DNA of 64,000 nucleotides, taken from NCBI RefSeq assembly GCF_000147335.1, contig NC_014533.1, positions 620,001-684,000 on the forward strand, in the 5' to 3' direction. Shown piece by piece: positions 58,701 to 62,467 of the stretch. Positions within the stretch are counted from its first letter, which is position 1; each line of letters starts with the position of its first letter. This DNA is from Gloeothece verrucosa PCC 7822. GTDB lineage: Bacteria > Cyanobacteriota > Cyanobacteriia > Cyanobacteriales > Microcystaceae. The notes under the pieces are model-generated. The model saw nothing but the letters and a program-made list of their open reading frames with translations, was not told the DNA's origin and made no database searches. The position numbers and the translations under genes are program-made.

Positions 58701-59392
58701 TCAAGTAAATTTTTTCCTTCGGCTAGTGCAGCAAAAATTTCTCCTTCGTCTCCGGGCGAATCATGAAGGTTAATTTTACTGTCTAAATAATGCCCTATTT
58801 CTTCTAGGAAAACATCGGTTATTAATTCTGGATGTTCGATATTTTGGCTAAGGAATTCTTGAGAAAGATAAATGGTTTTTGTTTGAATACTAAAGGCTCC
58901 TTTGGCGTTGAGAAGGGAACCCGGCAAAATTTCGATTTTTAGTTCGCCACCCGAATTAATCAGATCACTGATTAGATTTTGACCGGTTTGAGGGTTCCAA
59001 TTGTTCCCAAAAGCCGCCTGGAGATGGGCTAATTTTGTTGAATCATTTTTTAATTGGCCCAGGGTATCAATGGCGGCTGATAAACCCTCAATTAATCCTT
59101 TTTCAGTGAGGTTTGATGTTTTAACGCCAGTTAATGGATCATTAAGGGAAAGACCAACTAATCCTGTAACTGACGAAGTTTGAAAATTATTTACTTCAAT
59201 TGGGTTGATTGATGGCTCCTTTAAAATTGCTATCTCTTTTAACAAATTCGAGAGCGGTATTGTTAAAGGATTAGTGTTTGGTAATCCTAAATTGCCATTT
59301 AACAGACTGAGAGGATTTAGCGGCTCGGGGAATAAATAATTCGAGGCTACTGACTCATGGAATGATGATGACCAATTTTCTGATTCGTACAT
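41204..59392 (-). CDS. Giant extracellular mosaic protein, 5' part (6062 residues, CARDB array)
   Basis: Opens MYESENWSSSF after an AGAAAG stretch; no signal peptide is evident. The N-terminal ~250 residues have FLEEIGHYLDS then PGDEGEIFAAL, a peptidase-like module in which the first His of HExxH is Glu (58781-58804). Then come 29 CARDB-like domains (58615-47748), a PPC-like domain (about 47740-47420), IPT-like and large unassigned domains, a linker with a long helix (about 46700-46420), a beta-propeller (about 45110-44400), a bacterial Ig-like domain and nine putative-Ig domains. It ends at TAA 41204 after RLCG, non-native residues past a one-base shift, while the protein goes on in another frame in 26947-41235. 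Secreted adhesive or matrix function is inferred from domain content; export route unknown. Confidence 0.88.
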   Translation of the reverse strand: MYESENWSSSFHESVASNYLFPEPLNPLSLLNGNLGLPNTNPLTIPLSNLLKEIAILKEPSINPIEVNNFQTSSVTGLVGLSLNDPLTGVKTSNLTEKGLIEGLSAAIDTLGQLKNDSTKLAHLQAAFGNNWNPQTGQNLISDLINSGGELKIEILPGSLLNAKGAFSIQTKTIYLSQEFLSQNIEHPELITDVFLEEIGHYLDSKINLHDSPGDEGEIFAALAEGKNLLEDELLALKNQDDHTTLTLNGQLISIENAGQADLVVNSINTAATAALQETISVTWGVINQGTEATTSGWYDTFYLSNDTIYDSSDTYINDFYNSVTLAAGATNSKTQSLKIPNTALGSRYLLLVTDRYNYQSETNETNNTYAVPITLTAPDLTVTAASAPTTGIVASTVQATWTVKNQGSVTANADWYDYVYLSDNAVYDSSDRSLNYYYINTPTPLAAGDSYSQTQTVNLPGDAHLGSQYLLFVADRDNYQGETNEINNVYSVPITLYAPDLSITSASVPTTGTVGSTIPVSWTVSNQSPYTADANWYDYVYLSDNTIYDNSDRSLNYFYINSQTPLAAGNNYTQTQNITLPGNAPTGQQYLLFVADRDNYQGETDETNNVYSVPITLNAPDLTITTAAAPISADVGTNASVSWTVTNQSNVSAAADWYDYIYLSDDTTLDNNDTSVNYFSAASKTPLVAGASYTQTQNINIPAQSKPGNRYLLFVADRDKQQNETDESNNTYAVPITINGADLNVTGATVSQTANLAPGASVSVNWTVANQSSISATADWYDYVYFSNDANLDNSDSYLTYQWAGAKTPLAAGSNYTLSSNITLPTYNALGQRYLLFVTDRDNNQGETNEANNVYAVPISFTGSGPDLTITSATAPQNAALNESIAVNWNVVNQGQATSDYYWFDYFYLSDDSVLDNKDTYIDYEYLGDDLNYQALAAGGSYNLTRNIAIPNNSGLGNRYLLVVSDGGRNQIELNESNNVYAIPITLIAPDLTVSNLSAPQNLTVNAPTTVTWTVNNPSQVTAPATYWYDTFYLSDDPIYDNTDTYITDFGTGTNTPLAANSSYTQTQTLTIPNSRLGSHYLLVVADRGNYQGESNETNNVYAIPVNVSAPDLTVTAASAPVSGALGNNIGISWTVTNTGQSVAATDWYDYVYLSSNPTYDSSDTNLSYYYTGSSTPLDPSSSYTQTQNLTLPNNAPSGNLYLLFVADRDNYQGETDENNNVYAVPITINSPDLTVTAASVTPSTNVTPGSAASVSWTVTNPSTLDANGSWYDYIYLSGDSVYDDTDSYISYVYHNNLSAGASYTENQTINLPSNAVGQRYLLFVADRDHYQGESNENNNVYAVPITFNGTGSDFNVTSATAPSTGIVGDSILVNWNVSNIGAQTTSNTYWYDYIYLSKDTIYDNSDTYLTNQYSGYFNNYQALAAGASYNASTTIYFSNDLTIGDYYLLFVADRNNYENEINEANNVYSVPFTLKAPDLEITNATAPVTALPTEQIQVSWTVKNTGNAVAADDWYDNIYLSTDATFDNNDQQLKQIYTNYLSPLQINNQYSISQWLSLPNVATGSYYLLFVADAYNYQGESNNNNNTYSLPIALGSQQPDLNITAATAPATAIVGDTINLNWTVSNSGTSNAPADWIDTVYLSQDNIFDSNDTAIYSQSAAAISPLAAGGTYSFNPNVTLPNFPLGNRYLIFVTDSQFEQPEGNENNNIRIVPIELKAPDLTVTAATTSASATWGQEINVSWTVANQGNITAPANWFDYLYLSNDTVLDTNDLSIGSINIDAQTPLASNSSYTQSLNVTIPNQIGRVGNQYLLIASDGGNNQGETDETNNIYSIPILLQAPNLVVSAVTAPTSVALGENINLSWSVNNQGTGAALNDWYDYIYLSSDTVLDNNDRYLTNRWAGDDTPLAAGASYNGTQTVTIPSVTPGNYYLLFAADRNNNQAETNENDNIYATAISLEAPDLRVKQVTGPNSGYWAENISLGWTVENIGTAQAPTDWYDSVYLSTDQTFNASTDTYLGEFWTGDQTPLAAGSNYTFTKNFSVPTLAAGSYYLLFITDRYNYQAETDETNNIYAKPFTVQPPADLIATITNAPTTVTWGDTPSISWTVTNTGQGNAVADWEDRLYLSTDANLDSNDVFLNSISAANQTPLLAGGSYTLSSSVTIPNLTPGNYYLLLAPDYNGQQPESNETNNLAVAPLQIAAPPHADLLVEAVSTPSTALSGDAIQVLWRVRNQGNAVTNSNSWTDRVILSSDDQLDNNDLELGRLNHSDTLAIGDSYTQSASYTLPNGISGNYHIFVVTDINNQVFEYIYDNNNTSRTVSPLAVTRKPDPDLKVSAVTNEATGQPGQTQTVSWTVSNAGVAPAVGGWVDRIYLSPDGSLNGATLLSSVTRNADLAVGENYTVSQSVLLPLVSDGTYKIIVVTDANNTLFEGTGDTNNLTVGANSLQIGHPDLTPTITSAPSNATSGTTIPFAWTVQNIGSAATLTNWKDKIYLSSDTSYDGRDILLKEIIRNTSLAAQDSYSSQINLDLPIDVSGNRYLLLVTDAEANINEGGAENNNLAQSALAITLAPYADLAVSNVTAPELTIGDPASVTIGWKVSNNGTGAGRVNTWEDRIIASRDAIVGNGDDIILKQFTHSGALEVGANYTRSETFALPPAFTGQYQLFVQTDATNQVFENGLESNNSAAAANPFGVMPIPYSDLIVDSVNAPVSGNSGQAATVSWTVKNQGIGTTSSNSWSETLSLATDAAGQNIIANLGSFEHIGSLAVGGSYSRSAEVTLPNGLSGQYYFVVSTGGPFEFIYDNNNQKVSNVTAVTLSNSPDLTVTNITAPPAMLAGEKADITWTVNNSGIGDAAGTWTDQIYLRAAGNPNSQLISLGSYTYGSGLQAGKSYTRSEQITLPSTLQGLYEVVITTNATSTLYEHGPQAKGNNTTVDDATLLLSLPPRPDLRVESIIAPDTVSAGGTVSLEFVVKNYGTVITTTPNWLDRVYLSLDNQISGDDLSLGDFNNASALDAGESYRTTANTLVIPRRFRGQVYLIVQTDAGGQVNEYPQEDNNILTKALYVNPLPPADLVTSNVTAPDQAFEGSQIEVRYTVTNKGIGETDRDGWTDTIWLTRDKNRPSPVAQGTPPQPDDILLTTIGHNGSLKVGESYGQTATVTLPSQITGQWYITPWSDAYDVITEDTLDINSNPDDPNQLDSNNYKSRPITVLLTPPPDLVVTSVTPTATATGGGLFNVNWTVKNQGANETTGNTWSDTVYLSDSPTLNTPGGKYWQLGTVQHTGTLGVGQTYTGQLSTQLTPGAFGQYVIVKTNSGFEPTWEGPYNNNNERSAATNVTNAPADLIVSSVVTTPNNFSGERTTVKWTVTNTGAPTWEGTRYWYDEVWLSPDSTFIPSRAQKVGFFLHSQTGPLTTGESYTQTQDITLPAGIDGNYYVYVSTDYSYDYNTARFSGEIPRYGGDNTSSRESFEYRVFEDTSNNLNSAALAVTYREPDLQISNLTTPQTPQLSGQTVDLSWTVTNSGTRDTRQNSWIDRVYLSRDPSLDLADVFLGEYTRRGLLAAGSSYTQNAQVTLPDGISGDFYLLVFTDSNVYEYKRGNLNLNFEGDQKFARVPEFKDEGNNISSNALRINLQPPADLKVTTLTIPERAKVGQSFNLSYTVTNTGVGDTPPRQNSWQDLIYLSRDQFLDLQTDRYLGYTEHTGQLLAGQNYSVNKTLALPNDLSGPFYVFVLADSQYRVFEGTNDGNNATPSTQPLIIELPPPADLQVSTITLPPNAKSGDSVRFSWTVSNLGDNPAQGTWTDAAYLSTDAIWDINDRPVGRVTHSGTLGTGESYTSTLDATLPPATPGQYRLIVRPDIFNQVYEAEDEANNRTASASTLNVTVEELQLGVPLQTTLNTGQERLYQVNVGIGQTLKVKVNSAATTAANEVFVRFNNAPTGIVYDAAYTGLLGPNQSAVIASTQPGTYYVLVRGYSEPTNNTPVTLLADVLPFGITDVITDQGGDSRYVTTNILGAQFNQNAIVKLVRPGIAEVAPVRYQVVDSTKITAIFDFTDVPHGLYDVKVINPNGQESIVPYRYLVERAIEPDVTVGLGGPRVLAPGDTGTYGVSVKSLTNLDTPYVNFQFGIPELGTNSEVFGLPYVVFSSNLRGSPEGSNTDVPWASLVSDTNQNGEILAPGYIFDLPTAGFAGQTFNVQTYPGLLEKLKQDPTALDDVPDDQIAFTFHILASATALTRDEFIEQQKAEAKKLRNAILADSTASQALTVLAADINTWTNAYLAALEEAGFLRPENQAPPIRQNPLVVSLLSTLATGILLGPVGEQVISNGNLISFFEKIRQWYGDKPGQTGVASPPDAKQFDLGLSKPTHYQAFNVYVPFGEAAEDLPPAVPIPPPSFASFFNATGTVSNLANLTGPLGYGNENFIPTDTKLPYTIRFENAATASSSVSEVRIVTQLDEDLDPRNFQLGDLRIGDIQLHIPQGRGAFQGDFDFTRTKGFILRVSAGLDPLSNTATWLLQAIDPNSGEVLTNPNIGLLPPNTANGAGTGFVTYSVLPKDGLATGTQITAQARVFYNTAAPIDTTTISSIIDGKAPTSTVTVTPLGAGSSNYEVKWTSTDDEEGSGVKYATVYVAKDGGDFKIWKQQTTDTSGVYAGEAGHTYEFLVLATDNAGNTEKPGLGIAAPDDGGAVNLGSLPTSDESTQPDLGTLPPPSPTPSTNSLFIEAKENIPAAVPATRASEFDLVLRPFSASAFATGIPTSHANIAPLAFVTLADGSVIASGGANRGSLYRFSETGGPAGNPLSTLKYPIFDLALDREGSLWATTGGGPLVKLDVQSGQILQEYGDGLTQALAIDSQSGLIYVSSGDGIEIFNSISGTFTHYSDLRVDSLAFAPDGKLWATTWPSRGNIVRFDATGKPQRMLQYDSPVDSIAFGTEGTRLAGLLFVSNNNGELKMVDLATLEAITVASGGTRGENIKTTADGRVLLSQSGQIDVLNPLSAPLVVSTNPPPDAVVPLPQGNITITFDQDMYVGTATDSASVLNPANYQLISAGSTITPRSVQYDPATRSVLLSFNTLIPGAYELRVDDNLQSAAGITLSQDYRENFTAISDFLPYIDLQFSNPRLDRQNQTVSYDITITSHADYDLLLPLKLLLEPPTSFTGQPLDGVKTTNGGYLIDLSSSLPDGRLKPGQSITNRTITVYDPDALRIEFATSLYALPYPNQAPVITSNPLTRATVGEAYSYQVVANDPDGNTFSYLLNNAPSGMTIDANTGLITWLPTASSLASNKVDLQVYDGRGASATQSFTIELTGGNRQPVFTPIPQEIRGAEGQPFTLTLNATDPDNNRLNFWINNLPPGATFNPQTRLFSWTPGYDAAGTYKDVEFVVSDGLTQVIQTTTFLIAPTNQEPNLIKPAERTVLEGDNVRIQLQGRDAEGATLTYSSNILPGGATINPNTGVFEWTPTFFQAGEYNIPFTVSDGETTHTETTKITVLNVNAAPVFDNLGVWQIQEGQQVRFRAFAFDADNPGFVPQERNNEGTLTILEGSDPTVTYIASNLPTGASFDPETAIFSWTPGFTSAGTYNVTFTATDNGDNTGVNASSTVTVPITVFNTNRPPEIVELGNKTLNSGQILEIPISATDADSDPITLTAKGLPGFEIPSFATFIDNGDGTGLLRLTPTADDGGNYTITLTATDNRNGGPTIQSDTYSFVVSVNAPNAPPHLNYIGDQVAVVGELLELLVQGNDRNQENLSFSSVGLPSGATLTPTSVYGQARFSWTPTNADIGTHPVTIRLTDGGNGDPNQILTDELTFNLVTRTSNQTPVLTPVGNKTVNEGQTLTINLSAIDGDGDKLTYSATNLPNGAILDAKLGKLTFAPNFSSAGIYSGIVLKASDGNRSTTETISITVNNVNQAPVIAPLPIQPGQENTELSFNLAAGDLDNDPLVYSVISALPTGASFDPRTGKFTWKPGYSQAGDYVLTFKVTDPTGAIDTQDVALKIANVNRTPMIAVSSHGVALAEKLEFFVNGTDPDSGTLLTYGIDKLPQGATLDATTGKFSWTPNAGQTGRLCG
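47748..58615 (-). repeat. 29 tandem CARDB-like domains
   Basis: Units of about 115-120 residues. Consensus: [AP]xDLTVTxxxAP, [ST]WTVxNxG, WYDYxYLSxDxxYD, NYxLPxxxxGxxYLLxxxDxxNxxxETNExNN. Units 2-15, nearest the N-terminus, are much more alike than units 16-29. Repeat units at DNA level make the array prone to recombination and to misassembly. Confidence 0.88.
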
Positions 59393-59529
59393 ATTCTTTC
59401 TAACTAAACGTAGAGGTTACTGATTAGTTTTTCTGCTATTTTGTATTTTTTGTTTTCTAATTTTAACCAGCCACTTAAATGAGGATTAGCTTACATTCAT
59501 TAGCTCATATATTTTTCTGGGTAAATGAA

Positions 59530-59555
59530 AGAAAAACTCATCACTAAAATAGTGA
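59530..59555 (-). terminator. Possible terminator of the 59709-60440 gene
   Basis: A 6-bp stem with 3-nt loop (59541-59555), followed on the minus strand after 5 nt by TTTTT. It lies 150 bp after the gene's stop. Weak. Confidence 0.35.
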
Positions 59556-59663
59556 AAAAAAACTGAATTTTTCTCGTTTACTTGATATTTTTACTTTTAT
59601 AGCAACCGCTCCTGTGGCTCTTGACAAATTTAAAGAATTAAACTAACAGAAGGCAAAGCTTTA

Positions 59664-59691
59664 CCTGTTGCCTGTTGCCTGTTGCCTGCTA
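59664..59691 (+). repeat. Heptamer tandem repeat (CCTGTTG)x3 plus a variant unit
   Basis: Three perfect 7-bp units (59664-59684) and a fourth changed unit CCTGCTA. It is an STRR-type array, as in many cyanobacterial spacers. Confidence 0.85.
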
Positions 59692-59708
59692 TCTTTTGCT
59701 ATACAAAT

Positions 59709-60440
59709 TTAGAACGAGCTACTTCTAGGAAATAAATCAGCCGCTTCGGAAGTGTTGACTTCTAAATGAGCTAAAAATCCCTCGTTAATTAAATTTGTAT
59801 AAGTATTTAAATCCTCCTTCCAATTAGCTATAATTTCTCCTATATTCTTAAGCCGCTCTTTCGGTTCAGATTCGCCTAAATCATAGCTAAAATTTCCCGA
59901 AAATAGAACAACGGGTAGAGTGACTTGTTCAGGAAACTGAAGTGTCGCTTCATTAACTGACAAGCTCAGTTGCCGATTTTCTAAATTATAAAAATAGTTG
60001 ATCGAAGCTTTAGCTGGCGTATCTCCATAATTTTGCCATTTTCCCGCCGATAATAACTTATTACAAATATATTGATAAGCTCCATCGGCATCATTTTCAT
60101 AGCCGACGTAAGAGCGTAAGTTAATACCTACTGCTTGATATTCAGCACGGGGAAGCGCTTCTATATACTTATAAGCGACCTCAGCTACTTCGAGGGTATT
60201 TAAGTTTTTAGTCCCTATGGCTTCTAAAAACATTATTCGGTCTGCTTGAGCCGCTATGCTAATACCATTTTGAAAGATGATTTGTACTACTTGATTCGTA
60301 TAGACGGGAGGACGTGCTAATTCCCATTCAGCAGGGACTACACCACTGTACTTTAAAAAATCGGCGTTTAGAATAGTTGGATTGTTATTCTTTACAGCCA
60401 CAACTATTACTAACTCTTGAGTGGTCAAGCTCTGAGTCAT
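59709..60440 (-). CDS. Hypothetical protein upstream of the giant gene
   Basis: 243 residues, not recognised. Alternating strands and helices: LVIVVAVKNNNPTILNADFLKYSGVVP, then VVQIIFQNGISIAAQADRIMFLEAIG, then helices (EVAEVAYKYIEALP). The last part has LSLSVNEATLQF and LPVVLFSGNFSYDLG, perhaps beta. No signal peptide, so probably cytoplasmic. It is transcribed in the same direction as the giant gene, 316 bp before it; whether they are functionally linked is unknown. Coding is supported by length and lack of competing frames. Confidence 0.7.
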   Translation of the reverse strand: MTQSLTTQELVIVVAVKNNNPTILNADFLKYSGVVPAEWELARPPVYTNQVVQIIFQNGISIAAQADRIMFLEAIGTKNLNTLEVAEVAYKYIEALPRAEYQAVGINLRSYVGYENDADGAYQYICNKLLSAGKWQNYGDTPAKASINYFYNLENRQLSLSVNEATLQFPEQVTLPVVLFSGNFSYDLGESEPKERLKNIGEIIANWKEDLNTYTNLINEGFLAHLEVNTSEAADLFPRSSSF

Positions 60441-60555
60441 ATATCACACTTTAATTGCTTTGTATTGAAATCAGTCTCAGGGTAGAGAAATTTCACAGAA
60501 ATATTATACAGTGATGGCTAGAAAAATACAAACATTTTAAAAATTTTTTTCGGGG

Positions 60556-61119
60556 TCATCTCGCTTGTTTCATCGGAAGTTTAGCTAACAAAACCAAAGC
60601 CGGAACAATAGCAAACCCTCCACCAACTCCGACTAAACCCGTTAACATTCCAACTCCTATCCCTTCTGTCATCACCCACAACCAACAATATTTACAAACA
60701 GGTTTAGAATACTGTTCTATTACTGTTTTCAAATCTTGAGAAGTTTGAGCTTTGCTAGTTTTACGGATCATTAATAGGGCAGCCAGTAACATGGTGGTCC
60801 CAAAAATCAGCATTTGTAAGGTTCCGCTCATAAAAGGGAGAGTCGCTAGACGCGCTCCGCTATAAGCTCCGATCATGGTGGATAAGCCAAACACGGCAGC
60901 CGTTTTGAGTCGTACATTGCCGAGTTTCCAATGGGGTATTACCCCCAATAAACTCACGCTTCCCACTGCCACTAAAGTAACAGCGATCGCTTCTTTGGGT
61001 GGCACACCCATGATATAGACAAGGGTAGGAACCGCCAAAACTGATCCTCCACTGCCGATTAATCCAAGACTAATACCGATAAAAACCGCAATAATATGAC
61101 CAATAAACCAACTCATCAT
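60556..61119 (-). pseudogene. TauE/SafE-family permease, C-terminally truncated
   Basis: 187 residues; family members are about 240-270. The N-terminal repeat IGLIGSGGSVLAVPTLVYIMGVPPKEAIAVTLVAVGS and the second repeat LVGVGGGFAIVPALVLLAKLPMKQA are both present as in sulfite/anion exporters. The chain then stops with AR-TGA just where the second repeat should run on through two or more helices (normally MKQAVGTSL...). It is followed directly by unrelated AT-rich DNA, so the 3' end looks deleted. The start ATG 61119 has GGAG upstream. It starts 20 bp after the DUF3122 gene and is probably co-transcribed. A truncated permease is probably inactive, but it could still be translated. Confidence 0.8.
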
Positions 61120-61139
61120 CTATATTTCTCCATTACAAT

Positions 61140-61625
61140 TTAAGATTGGGCAAAAAATCGCCATTCCAGTAATACTGGTGAAGGGACGAAAAGAGAGCGT
61201 TCTTTTTCTAAAGGCAAAATCAGCCGCACTCCTTTGTTAGTAGGCAATTGAGATAATATTTTTTTGAAGTCATATTGACCAACGTTAGGAGCGGGTGCTT
61301 GTTCGGCAAATTGATCTTGAGTTTTTAAAACGATTCCATCACTAATGATTATTTGCAAAATTTTAGGATGAACAAAAGAAGCTCTTCCGGGAAATCCGAC
61401 CAGACGTAACTCAATGGTTTTAACTTCCCCATCTTGAACACGCTTAAATAAAACGACTTGCCAAGTGCTGCCAGTTTCATCTGATAAACTATGCCGGGAT
61501 TGATATAGCAGTTGTCCAGGTGCTTCTTCCTGTTGGCGGATCAACGCTATTCCAGATTGAGAAATGCTTAAAGAGATAGATAATAGAAGAATAATACTTA
61601 AAGTCAGAGAAATAACAAATTTCAT
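61140..61625 (-). CDS. DUF3122 family exported protein
   Basis: 161 residues from ATG 61625, the start that gives a clean signal peptide (KFVISLTLSIILLLSISLSIS); the frame is open from ATG 61664. The mature part has the pattern of the cyanobacterial DUF3122 family: LLYQSRHSLSDETGSTWQVVLFKR, LRLVGFPGRASFVHP, VGQYDFKKILSQLP, RLILPL. Probably periplasmic or thylakoid-lumenal. Function unknown. It is 20 bp upstream of the truncated TauE/SafE permease gene on the same strand, so the two form one unit. Confidence 0.78.
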   Translation of the reverse strand: MKFVISLTLSIILLLSISLSISQSGIALIRQQEEAPGQLLYQSRHSLSDETGSTWQVVLFKRVQDGEVKTIELRLVGFPGRASFVHPKILQIIISDGIVLKTQDQFAEQAPAPNVGQYDFKKILSQLPTNKGVRLILPLEKERSLFVPSPVLLEWRFFAQS

Positions 61626-62154
61626 AATCAAACCGCTCAAAAAAATCTCTTGGACAACTTCCATGACTGACTTCTGCTATATTTACTAAACAGTTATATA
61701 ATCATATCATAGATTAATGAGCAAAATTGGTCACGATTAAATTTTTAGCTAATGGAAAACAATCTTTCTTTCTAATTGGACTTTAGACAATTAGTAAATT
61801 AAGGGTTTATTAATTGAAAATTATAGCCTGTTGGATAAGTTTTTGAAGGTACTACTTCAAGAATAACTGATTTCATCAGCCGATAGCCATTGGGTAAAAA
61901 TAGTACTTAATTATTATGATTGGAGCTATTAAATGCAAGGATATAAAGACTTGGTATAAGTTCGGTCTTAAAGCCCTTAAGTCATTTCTATATTTATTTT
62001 TCAGTTTGTTAAGAGGAATGCGATGCGCGAGCTATGACAAGAAGTTAAGTTTTGCAAAGCTCAAGGGGAATTTCATAAAAACTTCACAAAAATTGAAGAT
62101 TGTAAAGTATGGATAAATTGAACTAGACAACGGATTATTCTGTGGAGAAAATCA
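61626..62154. other. Intergenic region, about 530 bp
   Basis: Between the divergent DUF3122 and small hypothetical genes. AT-rich. A 66-codon ORF at 61916-62116 has no ribosome site or recognisable content and is not called. Confidence 0.4.
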
Positions 62155-62394
62155 ATGCTGCCCTTTAATCCTAGAGCGGGTGAAAATGATGAAGTAAATT
62201 TAATAATTAGTGAAGCCATTCTACGGGGGTTTATTTGTCAAATTGATGAGAACAAAAAATGGAAAATCCATTTTAGCGATGATTGGGCTTTATCGCAAAC
62301 CGAGACGGAATGGTTATTATTATTTAAAGCCGTGCCCCAGATGGCAATTTCTCATGAAAAACTTTTAAAAATGTTAAGATCTTCAGGAAATTGA
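62155..62394 (+). CDS. Small hypothetical protein
   Basis: 79 residues. TGGAGA lies 7 nt before ATG 62155. Acidic and hydrophobic residues alternate (NLIISEAILRGFICQIDENKKWKIHFSDDW), then a helix (TETEWLLLFKAVPQMAISHEKLLKML). Not recognised. It is 73 bp upstream of the sensor kinase gene on the same strand, so it may be its co-transcribed partner. Confidence 0.6.
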   Translation: MLPFNPRAGENDEVNLIISEAILRGFICQIDENKKWKIHFSDDWALSQTETEWLLLFKAVPQMAISHEKLLKMLRSSGN

Positions 62395-62467
62395 GTGTGA
62401 TAGAATTGAGGAAAATTTTCAAGATTAGTATTAAATCTCTTGGGTTAGTTTTTTGCCCTTTTAACAG

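Larger units (their letters stand above)
59393..59708. other. Intergenic region upstream of the giant gene, 316 bp
   Basis: Contains a hairpin TCACTA/TAGTGA (59541-59555), which on the minus strand is followed by ATGAGTTTTTC and may end the hypothetical gene's transcript, and the heptamer array at 59664-59691. The giant gene's promoter presumably lies here. I could not identify it. Confidence 0.45.

Noticed and set aside
61916..62116. 66-codon ORF
   Set aside because: No ribosome site, basic and low-complexity, no recognisable similarity.
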